A DNA stretch of 64,000 nucleotides from Inquilinus limosus_F. Its GTDB lineage: Bacteria; Pseudomonadota; Alphaproteobacteria; DSM-16000; Inquilinaceae. Below the pieces are notes generated by a model. That model was not told the origin of the DNA. It did no database searches and was given only the letters and a program-made list of their open reading frames with translations. Of the stretch, positions 16,529 to 25,370 are shown in pieces. The stretch lies in contig NZ_JAHVDK010000028.1 in NCBI RefSeq assembly GCF_051487185.1, positions 1 through 64,000 of the forward strand. Direction: 5' to 3'. Position numbers and translations under genes: made by a program. Position 1 is the first letter of the stretch; each line of letters opens with the position of its first letter.

Positions 16529-17856
16529 CAGATGCTGTATTTCCGGCGCACGTCGGAGACGACGTCGTCGAATATGTTGAAATGCCGGTCCCAGGTCGGC
16601 GCCTTGAAACGGGCCAGCCGCGCCATCTGCGCCTGGCGGCGCGGCGAGTTCGGCTTGGCGTAATCGATGATCGTCTCCATCCAGCCGGGGCCGTCCAGCG
16701 GGTCGAGATATTCCGGGATGCCGCTGCCCAGTTCGTGGAACACCGGCAGGTCGGAGCAGATCACCGGCACCGAGCAGGACAGGCCTTCGACCAGCGGCAG
16801 CCCGTAGCCTTCGGCGAAGGAGGGGAACAGCACGGCGCGGGCGCCGATCAGCAGGCGGTGCAGCACCGCGTCGGGCACCCGGCCGCATTCGATGACATGG
16901 TCGGCGATCTGATCGCAGCGCTCGATCATGTCGATCACGTTCTCGTTTTCCCAGCCGCGGCGGCCGACGATCACCAGCTTCGGCGCCGCCTTGCCCAGCT
17001 TCTGCACCAGGGCGCGCCAGACCTGCAGCATGAACAGATGGTTCTTGCGCGGCTCGATGGTGCCGATGATCAGGAAATAGGGCTCGCTCTCCAGGTCGTT
17101 GACCTTCTGCGGCGCGAAGCGGTGGTCGACCCCGAGCGGTGCGACATAGACGCCGTCCATGCTGCCGTGGTGGCGCTGCACATGCTTCATCAGGTCGCGC
17201 TTGGTCTGCTGCGAATTGACGATGGTGGCGGCGGCGGTGGTCGAGATCGCCTCGATCCGGGCCACGTGTCGCGCGGCATAGCCGGGGCGGACATATTCCG
17301 GATGGTCGATCGGGATCAGGTCGTGCACCAGGTAGATCGGCGCCAGCTTGCGCCGCGACACCAAGCGCTGCAGCGTCGCCGGCTGGTGCAGCCCCTCATG
17401 CGAGACATTGACGTAGATCGCCTGCTGCCGCCGGGCGCTGATGCTGATCATGCGCGACAGCAGCCCGCGGGCGCCGAGCAGGGCGTCCATGCCGAGCTGC
17501 AGCAGGGGCGCCGAAGGCCGCAATGACGGGGCCGGCGTCACTGCCGTCCGGCCGCCGCTGAACTGTTCCGGCGGCACGCCGATGAAACGCGCGATTCGGT
17601 CCGCCTCGTGGCTGCGGATGCGCTGGGCGCCGAAGCTCCAGCGTTCCAGCCGGTTGGCGACGAACTGGGCGAAGGCGGGGGTCGAGAGCTGCCAGTAGCG
17701 CGAGCGCCAGCGGGCGATGAACTGGACCTCGCCGGGATAGCGCTCGAGCATGTGCCGGCCGTAGGTCAGCTCAACCCGGTCGACGCCCGTCGGCGTCGCG
17801 CTGCCGGATCGACGCACCAGCCGGGTCACATCGAACAGGATCTGGTCCTGAGCCAT
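16525..17856 (-). CDS. Glycosyltransferase family 4-like protein
   Basis: The 443-residue GT-B enzyme begins MAQDQILFDVTRLVRRSG with SATPTGVDRVELTYGRH. That opening is found in mannosyltransferases acting on capsule or O-antigen. The C-terminal domain has LIIGTIEPRKNHLFMLQVW and FPSFAEGYGLPLVEGLSC, the donor-site EGYG...E motif. GGAG sits 8 nt upstream of the ATG at 17856; longer in-frame forms lack a site. It faces the hydrolase gene and is divergent from the alpha-mannosidase. Donor is unproven; GDP-mannose is likely from context. Confidence 0.87.
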   Translation of the reverse strand: MAQDQILFDVTRLVRRSGSATPTGVDRVELTYGRHMLERYPGEVQFIARWRSRYWQLSTPAFAQFVANRLERWSFGAQRIRSHEADRIARFIGVPPEQFSGGRTAVTPAPSLRPSAPLLQLGMDALLGARGLLSRMISISARRQQAIYVNVSHEGLHQPATLQRLVSRRKLAPIYLVHDLIPIDHPEYVRPGYAARHVARIEAISTTAAATIVNSQQTKRDLMKHVQRHHGSMDGVYVAPLGVDHRFAPQKVNDLESEPYFLIIGTIEPRKNHLFMLQVWRALVQKLGKAAPKLVIVGRRGWENENVIDMIERCDQIADHVIECGRVPDAVLHRLLIGARAVLFPSFAEGYGLPLVEGLSCSVPVICSDLPVFHELGSGIPEYLDPLDGPGWMETIIDYAKPNSPRRQAQMARLARFKAPTWDRHFNIFDDVVSDVRRKYSIC

Positions 17857-18296
17857 ACGTCCTGCTCCTTTCCAAGCTGTCGTCCGGCCGCCGGAACCGG
17901 CGGCACGGTCGTCATGGGGACAAGTCGTCCGAACCGAAATCTTCGGGACGTTGCGCTCCCCCTGGTCCGCCGGCGCCCGGATCTTGGGGGATCCCGACGC
18001 CGGCGGCACGGCATTACGACGACCGCTTGTGCATGAACCCGAAACCATAGGCTATGTAAGCTATCATCAGTCTCCGCGAAATAGGAAATCCTTTCCGCAT
18101 TGCAAAACAATCGACAATCTGAGCATTAAAATCTGCAAAATCCAATCAAATCGAATCCTTCCGATAGGGCTTCGCCCAAATGCATCCGGCCGTGCCCATG
18201 GCAGCGGAATGCGGTAACTAAGGGCGAAGCGAATCGCGTCTCCCCAGGTTCCGCAGGCATCGCGCCGTCCTGCCCTCGCCCATCGGAGAGATCGGA
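17857..18296. other. Divergent intergenic region, AT-rich
   Basis: These 440 bases separate the divergent glycosyltransferase and alpha-mannosidase genes. Bases 18040-18180 are clearly AT-rich against the rest of the locus, so promoters probably lie there. A weak pair TTGCAA (18100-18105) and CATTAA (18124-18129) with an 18-nt spacer could serve the mannosidase gene. No open frame with coding character was found. Confidence 0.35.
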
Positions 18297-21200
18297 ATGA
18301 GCCTGTCCATCGCCCAGCGTCTGCATCGCCTGGACGCCCGCATCGCCGAGATTCTGTGCTGGCGGGAGCGGGCGAGCGAGCCGATCGAGCATTGGCGCTG
18401 CGACGGCCGGGGCCTGGCGCTCGGAGATCCCTGGCCGCACAAGGAAGGCGTCCTGGCCTTCGCCGCCGAGGCCGAGGTGCCGGCCGCCTGGCCGCTGGAC
18501 GAGACCCGGCTTCATCTCGATGTCGGCGGCGAAAGCCTGCTGACCCTGCATGAGGAGGGTGTGGGGACCACCCGCTTCGGGCTCGACCCGAATCACCGCG
18601 AATTCCCGCTGCGCGCCCGCCGGATCCGGATCGAGACCGAAAGCGTGCCGCGCCTGCCCTTCGGCCAGCCGGTGCACCATCCTCGGCTGAACGAGGCCCG
18701 GCTGGTCTGGATCGACCCGGTGGTGCACCGCCTGGCCCTGCTGCTGCGCCAGGTCTGGGAGACGGCGCTGGCACTGGAGGAGCACGAGGCGGTGCCGCAT
18801 CTGCTGGCGGCGGCCGAGGCGGCGCTGCGGTCGCTCGACTGGCCGTCGGCGACCGGAGCCTATCTCGCCCGCACCGCGCGGCTGCCGCAGCAGCAGGCGA
18901 TCTGGCAGCTGCCCGAGCTCGACCGCCGGCCGCCGGCGCTGGGCGAGGCGGAGCGGGCGGCGGCGGCCGCGGCGCATGACGGGCTGGTGGCGGCGCTGCG
19001 CGGTCTGCGCGAACGGTTCCCGCCGCAGGGCCGGCTCGCCATCACCGGCCATGCCCATATCGATCTGGCCTGGCTGTGGCCCTATGCCGAAACGCGGCGC
19101 AAAGCCCGGCGCACCTTCCACACCGCGCTGCGGCTGATGGAGCGGTTCCCGGGTTTCGTCTTCAACCAGTCGACCGCCGCCTATTACGTCCAGGTCGAGG
19201 ACGACGACCCGGAGCTCTTCGCCCAGATCCGCGAGCGGGCGGCGGAAGGGCGCTGGGAGACGATCGGCGGATTGTGGGTCGAACCCGACACCAACATGCC
19301 GACCGGCGAAAGCCTGGTGCGCCAGATCCTGTACGGCCAGCGCTATTTCGAGCGTGTCTTCGGCCGGCGCCACACCGTGTGCTGGCTGCCCGACTGCTTC
19401 GGCTTCTCGCCGGCCCTGCCGCAGCTGCTGCGCCAGGGCGGCATGGACAGCTTCTTCACCATCAAGGTGAACTGGTCGGAAACCAACCGCTTCCCCCACG
19501 ACCTGTTCCAGTGGGAAGGGCTCGACGGCAGCCGCGTCCTGGTCCACACCTTCGACAACCCGATCCAGGGCTACAACGGCACCATCCGGGCCGATTGCGT
19601 GCTGCCGACCTGGCGCAACTTCCGCGGCAAGACGGTGCATGACGAAAGCCTGCTCGCCATCGGCTTCGGCGACGGCGGCGGCGGGGTGACGCCGGAGATG
19701 CTGGAGCGCCAGGCCCAGCTGGCCGATTTCCCGGCGCTGCCGGAGCTGCGGCTGGCGCGGGTCGATGAGTTCTTCACCCGCATCCGCGAGCGCGTGGCGG
19801 TGGAGGAGCTGCCGGTCTGGCTCGGCGAGATCTATCTCGAGCTGCACCGCGGCACCCTGACCAGCCAGGGCCGCACCAAGCGCCTGAACCGGCAGGCGGA
19901 GCGGGCGCTGATCGCGGCTGAGGTCGCCGGCAGCCTTTCGGCGCTGCTCGGCGGGCGCCGTTTCGACGGGTTGGAGCCGGCCTGGCGCGGCCTCTTGAAG
20001 AACCAGTTCCACGACATCCTGCCCGGCTCCAGCATCCGCGAGGTCTATGAGGATGCGGAGCGTGAGCTGGCGGCGGCGCGCGACGCCGGCCTGGCCCGCC
20101 AGGCCGAGGCGATGGCGGCGATCGCCGCCGCCCTGCCGGCGGGCGGCACCGCCGACGCGCTGGTGGTGGTGAACCCCGACCTGTCGCCGCGCCCGCTGCG
20201 GCTGGAGCTCGACGGGCAGGCCGCGGCCCCCGACCTGACGGTGCCGCCGCTCGGCGTCGTCGTGCTCGACCGTGCGGCGCTGGAGGCGGCGCCCGGGTTG
20301 TCGGCTGGGTGGTCGACCACGGGCAGCCATCTTGAGAACCGTTTCCTGCGGGTGGAGATTGGCTCCGACGGCACCATCGCCCGCCTGCTGCACAAGCCGA
20401 CCGGCCGCGACGCGCTGGCCGGGCGCGGCAACCAGCTCTGGCTCTACCCGGCCGACAAGCCGCGCAGCTGGGACGCCTGGGACGTTGAGGCGGATTACGA
20501 TCGCGAGGGCTTCGAGCTGACCGGGCTGGAGGCGGCGGAGCTGGTCGAGGACGGGCCGCACCGGGCGGCGCTGCGGCTGGTCCGCCGGTTCCGCGACTCG
20601 ATCATCACCCAGACACTGACGCTGTGGGCGAACTCGCCGCGGCTCGACATCCACACCCGGCTCGACTGGCACAACCGGCGGGTGCTGCTCCGCGCCCTGG
20701 TGCCGGTCGCGGTGCGGGCGGAGACGGCGAGCTTCGAATGCGCCTTCGGCGTGGTGCGGCGGCCGACCCACCGCAACACCTCCTGGGACCAGGCGAAGTT
20801 CGAGGTGCCAGGCCACCGCTTCGCCGATCTGTCGGAGCCGGGCTTCGGCGTCGCCCTGTTGAACGACGGCAAATACGGCCACAGCGCGCTCGGCAACGTG
20901 CTGGGCCTCAGCCTGGTCCGCGCGCCGATCTACCCCGACCCGCTGGCCGATGAGGGGGTGCAGGAGTTCACCTATTCAATCCTGCCGCATGAAGGCGACT
21001 GGCACGAGGGCGGGGTGCGCGAGGCGGCGGAGGACCTGAACCAGCCGCTGCTGGCGCTGCCGGCCCGCAATCTCGCGGTCGGGCTCCACACGCCCCTGAT
21101 GATCTCCGGCATCAGGGTCGGCCTGGCCGCCCTGAAGCCGGCGGAGGAGGGCGACGGCCTGGTGCTGCGCCTCTATGAGCCGGCCGGGGCGCGTGGGCCG

Positions 21201-21335
21201 CTGTCGATCACCGTCCCGGAGGGCTGGCGCCTGGGCGAGCCGGTGTCGCTGCTGGAGGAGCCGGCGCCGCGCGACCGGCCGCACGACCTCGAGCCGTTCG
21301 AGCTGCGGAGCTGGCGGCTGTTGCCGGACCGCTGA
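18297..21335 (+). CDS. GH38 alpha-mannosidase
   Basis: The 1012-residue enzyme hydrolyses alpha-mannosides. The zinc-binding start of the catalytic domain is GHAHIDLAWLWPYAETRRK (about residue 250). The nucleophile Asp is in WLPDCFGFS (about 362-370), followed by the family motif GMDSFFTIKVNWSETN. LLKNQFHDILPGSSI marks the helical bundle, and beta-sandwich domains fill the C-terminal half. There is no signal peptide, so it acts in the cytoplasm, as bacterial GH38 enzymes usually do. The ATG at 18297 follows GGAGAGATCGGA. It may recycle mannose from polymer or lipid-linked fragments. Confidence 0.94.
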   Translation: MSLSIAQRLHRLDARIAEILCWRERASEPIEHWRCDGRGLALGDPWPHKEGVLAFAAEAEVPAAWPLDETRLHLDVGGESLLTLHEEGVGTTRFGLDPNHREFPLRARRIRIETESVPRLPFGQPVHHPRLNEARLVWIDPVVHRLALLLRQVWETALALEEHEAVPHLLAAAEAALRSLDWPSATGAYLARTARLPQQQAIWQLPELDRRPPALGEAERAAAAAAHDGLVAALRGLRERFPPQGRLAITGHAHIDLAWLWPYAETRRKARRTFHTALRLMERFPGFVFNQSTAAYYVQVEDDDPELFAQIRERAAEGRWETIGGLWVEPDTNMPTGESLVRQILYGQRYFERVFGRRHTVCWLPDCFGFSPALPQLLRQGGMDSFFTIKVNWSETNRFPHDLFQWEGLDGSRVLVHTFDNPIQGYNGTIRADCVLPTWRNFRGKTVHDESLLAIGFGDGGGGVTPEMLERQAQLADFPALPELRLARVDEFFTRIRERVAVEELPVWLGEIYLELHRGTLTSQGRTKRLNRQAERALIAAEVAGSLSALLGGRRFDGLEPAWRGLLKNQFHDILPGSSIREVYEDAERELAAARDAGLARQAEAMAAIAAALPAGGTADALVVVNPDLSPRPLRLELDGQAAAPDLTVPPLGVVVLDRAALEAAPGLSAGWSTTGSHLENRFLRVEIGSDGTIARLLHKPTGRDALAGRGNQLWLYPADKPRSWDAWDVEADYDREGFELTGLEAAELVEDGPHRAALRLVRRFRDSIITQTLTLWANSPRLDIHTRLDWHNRRVLLRALVPVAVRAETASFECAFGVVRRPTHRNTSWDQAKFEVPGHRFADLSEPGFGVALLNDGKYGHSALGNVLGLSLVRAPIYPDPLADEGVQEFTYSILPHEGDWHEGGVREAAEDLNQPLLALPARNLAVGLHTPLMISGIRVGLAALKPAEEGDGLVLRLYEPAGARGPLSITVPEGWRLGEPVSLLEEPAPRDRPHDLEPFELRSWRLLPDR

Positions 21336-21356
21336 TCAGGGTTGGGTCAGGGCAGC

Positions 21357-21545
21357 TCAACGGCCTTCCTTCGGCTTCGCCGGGGCCGATCGGCGGTCCT
21401 CCCCCGCTCCGGCGGTGCCGGGGTTGAAAGAGGGCGGATCGCTCGCGTCCATGCTCTCGGCCGAGGCCTCGTCGACCTTCCGGTTGGCCGCCTTCCGGTC
21501 CTTCTCCGGACGCGCTTCTTTGGTGGGCTTGCGGGGCGTCGTCAT
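21357..21545 (-). CDS. Small hydrophilic protein with DASDPPSF motif
   Basis: This 62-residue, highly charged protein has no membrane segment or signal. The first half is Lys/Arg/Glu-rich. The centre reads SMDASDPPSFNPGTAG, resembling the ESFPASDPPS motif of short uncharacterised proteins common in soil Proteobacteria. GAGGAGG lies 5 nt before the ATG at 21545, one of the best ribosome sites in the window. It ends 21 nt after the convergent mannosidase stop. Function is unknown; a longer in-frame reading upstream has no ribosome site. Confidence 0.7.
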   Translation of the reverse strand: MTTPRKPTKEARPEKDRKAANRKVDEASAESMDASDPPSFNPGTAGAGEDRRSAPAKPKEGR

Positions 21546-21842
21546 GCTGGCCTCCTCGCCGACGGAACGGCGGCGGAGGCGCGGCGGTTCCGTCGGGCGG
21601 GAAGGCTTGCAAATAGGGGGGCCGGCAACCCTGGAACGGTGCTTCCCTTCGTTCCAAGCTGGCCTCAGGTGCCCTCCGTCCATGACGGCGCCATAGCCCG
21701 GCCCGAGGCTCCCCCCACCACGCCTCGGGCCGGGCTTCCTTTTCGCCCCATTGGCGTCGCTGGTGCCGGCCTTGTGCATTTGCGATCCTGCCGCAGGGTC
21801 GGCATGGCAGCCGGATCGGGATGCAGCGAGGGCGGGCTAGGC
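21546..21842. other. Intergenic region between small protein and LysR gene
   Basis: These 297 bases separate divergent genes. I see no coding frame with ribosome site, no clear promoter pair and no notable repeat. Confidence 0.4.
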
Positions 21843-22910
21843 GTGCAACTCCGACATCTGAAGACATTCGCGGCCGTGGCTGCGCGCCTCAACATGACGC
21901 GGGCGGCCGAGGAGGTCCATCTGGCCCAGTCCAGCGTGACGGAGCAGATCCAGGCGCTCGAAGCGGATCTCGGAACGCCGCTGTTCGACCGGTCGCGGCG
22001 CCGGCTTCGGCTGACCGAGGCCGGCCGGCGGCTGCTCGACTACGCCGGTGATCTCCTCGCCCTCGCCGACGAGGCGCGCTCGGCGGTGGCGGATGCGGCG
22101 GGTCTGGCCGCCGGGACGCTGACGATCGGTGGGCTGGAGACGCTCGCCACCAGCCGGCTGGCGCCGCTTCTGGCCACGTTCGGCCGGGCGCATCCCGCCA
22201 TCGCTCTGCAGCTGAAGGTCGCCGGCAGCGGCGAGCTGCGCCGGGGCGTGCGCAGCGGCGAGATGGATGTCTGCTTCGCCTTCGGCGGTGTGCCCGAGCC
22301 GGAACTGCAGAGCGAGCCCGTTGCACAGGAGAGGCTCGTCGTGATCGCCCCGCCGGGCCACCGGCTGGCGGGGCGCGACACGATCGGGACCGGTGATCTC
22401 CTGGGCGAATCCTTCCTGGTGACGGAACAGGGCTGCGTCTATCGGCAGATGTTCGAGAGCGCGTTTCCCGCGGAAGCCCCGGGCCGCCCGGGCGTGGCCG
22501 GGGAGTTCAGCAGCATCAACACCATCCGGCGTCTCGTCGAGATGGGGGCCGGATGCGCGCTGGTTCCCGGCCTGGTCGCCGCGGAGGCCGGCGGGAGCGT
22601 CGTCGCCTTGCCATGGGTCGGCGATATCGACTTCGTTCCCGTGTCCATGATCTGGCGCCGGCGGCGCGTGCAGCCGCCGACCCTGCGCCTGTTCCTGGAC
22701 GCGGCCCGCGACGGCTTCAGGCTCTCAGACCAGCCGATGCCCGCCCTCGACATGCAGCACCGTCCCGGTGACGAAGCCGTTGCCGATCAGGAAACGGATT
22801 GCATCGGCGATGTCGGCCGGCCGTCCAACCCGTCCGACCGGCAGCTTCTTGGCCATGGCCTCGAGCGTCGCGGCCTTGGCGTCGCCGGCGACGAATTGCC
22901 AGATCGGTGA
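21843..22910 (+). CDS. LysR-family transcriptional regulator with C-terminal extension
   Basis: The helix-turn-helix occupies the first 60 residues (LRHLKTFAAVAARLNMTRAAEEVHLAQSSVTEQI). A type-2 periplasmic-binding-like effector domain follows (GTLTIGGLETLAT, then LVTEQGCVYRQMF). The GTG at 21843 places the HTH at the usual position; an ATG 39 nt upstream is possible. Family proteins are about 290-310 residues, but this frame runs to 355 because no stop appears until 22910. The last ~60 residues are the antisense of the SDR gene and are unlikely to be selected. It is convergent with the SDR gene, so control of that gene is not certain. Confidence 0.85.
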   Translation: MQLRHLKTFAAVAARLNMTRAAEEVHLAQSSVTEQIQALEADLGTPLFDRSRRRLRLTEAGRRLLDYAGDLLALADEARSAVADAAGLAAGTLTIGGLETLATSRLAPLLATFGRAHPAIALQLKVAGSGELRRGVRSGEMDVCFAFGGVPEPELQSEPVAQERLVVIAPPGHRLAGRDTIGTGDLLGESFLVTEQGCVYRQMFESAFPAEAPGRPGVAGEFSSINTIRRLVEMGAGCALVPGLVAAEAGGSVVALPWVGDIDFVPVSMIWRRRRVQPPTLRLFLDAARDGFRLSDQPMPALDMQHRPGDEAVADQETDCIGDVGRPSNPSDRQLLGHGLERRGLGVAGDELPDR

Positions 22911-23465
22911 ATCGACCCAGCCCGGCGAGACCACGTTGACCCGGATCGGCCCGAGCTCGACCGCCAGCGCGGCGGCCAGCGAAGCCAGCGCGCCGTTGAT
23001 CGCGGCGACGACCGAGCCCCGCGCCGCGGGACGATAGGCGGCGATGCCCGAGGTGAAGGTGATCGAGCCCGTGGGCGAGAGCGCCGGCGCGCCGTGTTTG
23101 GCCAGGAGCAGCGGGCCGATGAGCTTGGAATCGATGACCCGGCGCGCGGCGGCGAGCTCCAGCGAGGGCAGGAGCTGATAGGCGCCTTCGATATCGGCCG
23201 CGGTGGTGACGATGTGATCGAGCGGGCCGCTCTGCTCGAACAGCCGCACGACCTGGTCTTCCCGGGCGATGTCGGCCGCGATCGTGCGCAGCCGCTCCTG
23301 GTGCAGCAGGCTCGCCCGGGCCGCTGCGAGCCGGGCCGCGCCCCGGCCGACGATCGTCACCTCGGCGCCGTCCGCCAGCAGGCGTTCGGCCAGCGCCAGC
23401 CCCATCCCGGAACTGCCGCCGACGATCAGCACGCGTGGCTTCGCTGTCTCGATGTTCGAACTCAT
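22725..23465 (-). CDS. SDR-family oxidoreductase lacking the YxxxK motif
   Basis: The 246-residue Rossmann-fold protein has the cofactor motif VGGSSGMGLALAER near the N-terminus and an Arg after beta-2 (VGRG) that suggests NADP(H). The end, VTGTVLHVEGGHRLV, is a typical SDR finish. The catalytic serine is in TFTSGIAAYRPAARG, but where YxxxK is expected the sequence reads VAAINGAL, so both Tyr and Lys are replaced. Such members may use a different mechanism or bind ligand only. It overlaps the convergent LysR reading frame by about 186 nt. Substrate unknown. Confidence 0.85.
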   Translation of the reverse strand: MSSNIETAKPRVLIVGGSSGMGLALAERLLADGAEVTIVGRGAARLAAARASLLHQERLRTIAADIAREDQVVRLFEQSGPLDHIVTTAADIEGAYQLLPSLELAAARRVIDSKLIGPLLLAKHGAPALSPTGSITFTSGIAAYRPAARGSVVAAINGALASLAAALAVELGPIRVNVVSPGWVDSPIWQFVAGDAKAATLEAMAKKLPVGRVGRPADIADAIRFLIGNGFVTGTVLHVEGGHRLV

Positions 23466-23700
23466 GGGACCTCCATCCTGGGCTGCCGGACGGATCGATG
23501 GGACGGCAGCGCCTCGCGGCGGTTCTCCCGTGGCGGCGGCAAGAAGGGAAACGGGAATGCCCGAAACTCATCATCGGGGATTCCGATGATCGCGCATCAG
23601 GCTACGCCAAGCATCGACGAGCTCGGCACCGTCGTGCTGTTCTTCGCTTCGAGTCGGCCGGCTGCATCACCGGCCGGTGGATGAATCTGGACGGTGGACG

Positions 23701-25083
23701 ATGAGCACGGTCGAAACCCTGCTGCTGGACCGGTTCGAGCGGCATGTCGAAGAGCTGAAGCAATACTGCTCGATCCCGAGCGTCAGCACCGATCCCGCCT
23801 ATGCGCCGGAGGTGCAGCGGGCGGCCCGCTTCATCGCCGACCGCATGGCCCGGGCGGGGCTGGAGAGGGTCGAGATCCTGCCGACCGACGGCCATCCGGC
23901 GGTGGTGGCGGAATGGTGCCACGCCCCGGGCGCGCCGACCGTGCTGGTCTACGGCCATTACGACGTGCAGCCGCCCGACCCGGTCGAGCTGTGGACCTCT
24001 CCGCCCTTCGCGCCCGAGATCCGCGACGGCCGCCTCTATGCCCGCGGCGCCTCGGACGATAAGGGGCCGTCGCTGATCCCGATCCTGGTGGCCGAGGCCT
24101 TCCTGGAGCGCGAGGGCCGTCTGCCGGTGAACCTGAAGTTCCTGTATGAGGGTGAGGAGGAATGCGGCAGCGCCCATCTCGAGGCGCTGGTCGCGGCCGA
24201 GAAGAAGCGGCTGGCCGCCGATGTGGTGCTGTCGGCCGACGGCGCGATGTGGCGGCCCGACCTGCCGACCGTCACCGTCGCCAGCCGCGGCATGCTGGCG
24301 CTGGAGCTGGAGCTGCATGGCGCCGCCAAGGATTTGCATTCCGGCCGGCACGGTGGCAGCGCCCCCAACCCGCTGCCGGCCCTGGCCCGCCTCTTGGCGA
24401 CGCTGCACGACGAGGCCGGCGAGGTCGCGGTCGAAGGATTCCATGACGGCATCACCCCGCCGGATCCGAAGCTGGTCGAGGCCATCCGCGCCTCCGGCTT
24501 CGACCCGCAGGGCTATTTCGCCGCGATCGGCGCGCCGGCGCCGCAGCCGATGCCGTCGGCCGAGGATCTTCTGATCCGGCAATGGCTGAAGCCGACGCTG
24601 GAGCTGAACGGCATCACCGGCGGCTATGGCGGGCCCGGCACCAAGACGGTGATCCCGGCCAGGGCCGGCGCCAAGCTCTCCTGCCGCCTGGTCGCCGGCC
24701 AGGACCCGGAGCGGGTCTTCGCCGCGATCGAGGCGCATCTGCGGCGGCACGCCCCGGCCGGCTATCGCCTCGAGATCCGGCGCCACGGCCCGGGCTCCCC
24801 GGCCTTCGCCCTGCCGGCCGACCAGCCGGTGCTGGGGCTGACCGAGGCGGTGCTGGGCGAGCTGTTCGGCCAGCCGCCGCTGCGGGTGGCGATGGGGGCG
24901 ACGATCCCGATCGGCACCGTCTTCCGCCGCGTCCTGGGGATCGAGACGGTGTTCTTCAGCTTCTCGACCGCGGACGAGGACTACCACTCGCCGAACGAGT
25001 TCTTCCGGCTGGAGCGGTTCCGCGACGGAATGCTCGGCTGGGCCCGGCTGCTGCCGCGCCTGGCCGGCCACAGCCCGGGCTGA
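23701..25083 (+). CDS. M20-family metallopeptidase (dipeptidase type)
   Basis: The 460-residue cytoplasmic peptidase has metal-site motifs VLVYGHYDVQPPD (about residue 85) and YARGASDDKGP, the catalytic pair YEGEEECGS, the ADG ligand, and the dimerisation-domain motif SGRHGGSAPNP. The late His ligand is in DYHSPNEFF near the C-terminus. All ligands of a two-zinc M20 enzyme are visible. The ATG at 23701 is preceded by GGACGGTGG; an ATG at 23677 in frame is less well placed. It cleaves short peptides or N-acyl/carbamoyl amino acids; the exact substrate is unknown. It is followed by a strong hairpin terminator. Confidence 0.92.
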   Translation: MSTVETLLLDRFERHVEELKQYCSIPSVSTDPAYAPEVQRAARFIADRMARAGLERVEILPTDGHPAVVAEWCHAPGAPTVLVYGHYDVQPPDPVELWTSPPFAPEIRDGRLYARGASDDKGPSLIPILVAEAFLEREGRLPVNLKFLYEGEEECGSAHLEALVAAEKKRLAADVVLSADGAMWRPDLPTVTVASRGMLALELELHGAAKDLHSGRHGGSAPNPLPALARLLATLHDEAGEVAVEGFHDGITPPDPKLVEAIRASGFDPQGYFAAIGAPAPQPMPSAEDLLIRQWLKPTLELNGITGGYGGPGTKTVIPARAGAKLSCRLVAGQDPERVFAAIEAHLRRHAPAGYRLEIRRHGPGSPAFALPADQPVLGLTEAVLGELFGQPPLRVAMGATIPIGTVFRRVLGIETVFFSFSTADEDYHSPNEFFRLERFRDGMLGWARLLPRLAGHSPG

Positions 25084-25101
25084 GGTGCGGCCGGAACAGG
25101 A

Positions 25102-25135
25102 AGGGCGGAGAAACGGGGATCCGTCTCTCCGCCCT
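25102..25135. terminator. Hairpin terminator between the M20 peptidase gene and tRNA-Met
   Basis: AGGGCGGAGA (25102-25111) pairs exactly with TCTCCGCCCT (25126-25135), with a further 4-bp inner stem. It is followed on the plus strand by a T-rich stretch (CATCATCTTGTCTTGTC). It begins 19 nt after the peptidase stop and can also serve the minus-strand tRNA. Confidence 0.8.
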
Positions 25136-25182
25136 CATCATCTTGTCTTGTCAGGGAAATCCGCGGCACGCGGTTCCAATCT

Positions 25183-25257
25183 TGGTAGCTGGGGAGGGAT
25201 TTGAACCCCCGACCAAGGGATTATGATTCCCCTGCTCTACCACTGAGCTACCCAGCC
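25183..25257 (-). tRNA. tRNA-Met (CAT), elongator type
   Basis: A full cloverleaf can be folded. The acceptor GGCTGGG pairs with CCCAGCT, the D arm is GCTCAGTGGTAGAGC, and the anticodon loop is ATCATAA with CAT. The T arm is GGGGGTTCAAATCCCTC, and CCA is encoded at the 3' end. The ATCATAATC loop context is that of elongator tRNA-Met. tRNA-Ile2, which also has a genomic CAT anticodon, is not strictly excluded. The absence of the three GC pairs at the base of the anticodon stem argues against initiator tRNA. Confidence 0.93.
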
Positions 25258-25370
25258 ATCGGGCCCGAGCGTATACGCGCCCGCCGCCGCCGCTGTCAAG
25301 CCGCCCGGAAAGCCCGGCGCGACGGCGCGCCGGCTTGCGGCGCCGGTGGCGCTTCCGGTACCAAGGACGC

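Noticed and set aside
18126..20882. A 918-codon open frame antisense to the alpha-mannosidase
   Set aside because: It is the third-position GC shadow of the real gene. It is rich in His/Arg/Gln/Gly with no domain, no ribosome site and no motif, while the plus strand encodes a complete GH38 enzyme.
22551..22771. Short open frames near the LysR/SDR overlap as separate genes
   Set aside because: They lack ribosome sites and motifs and lie entirely within the two real genes.
25183..25257. Initiator tRNA or tRNA-Ile2 for the CAT-anticodon tRNA
   Set aside because: The anticodon stem lacks the three GC pairs of initiator tRNA, and the ATCATAATC loop context is that of elongator tRNA-Met. Ile2 is less likely but not formally excluded.
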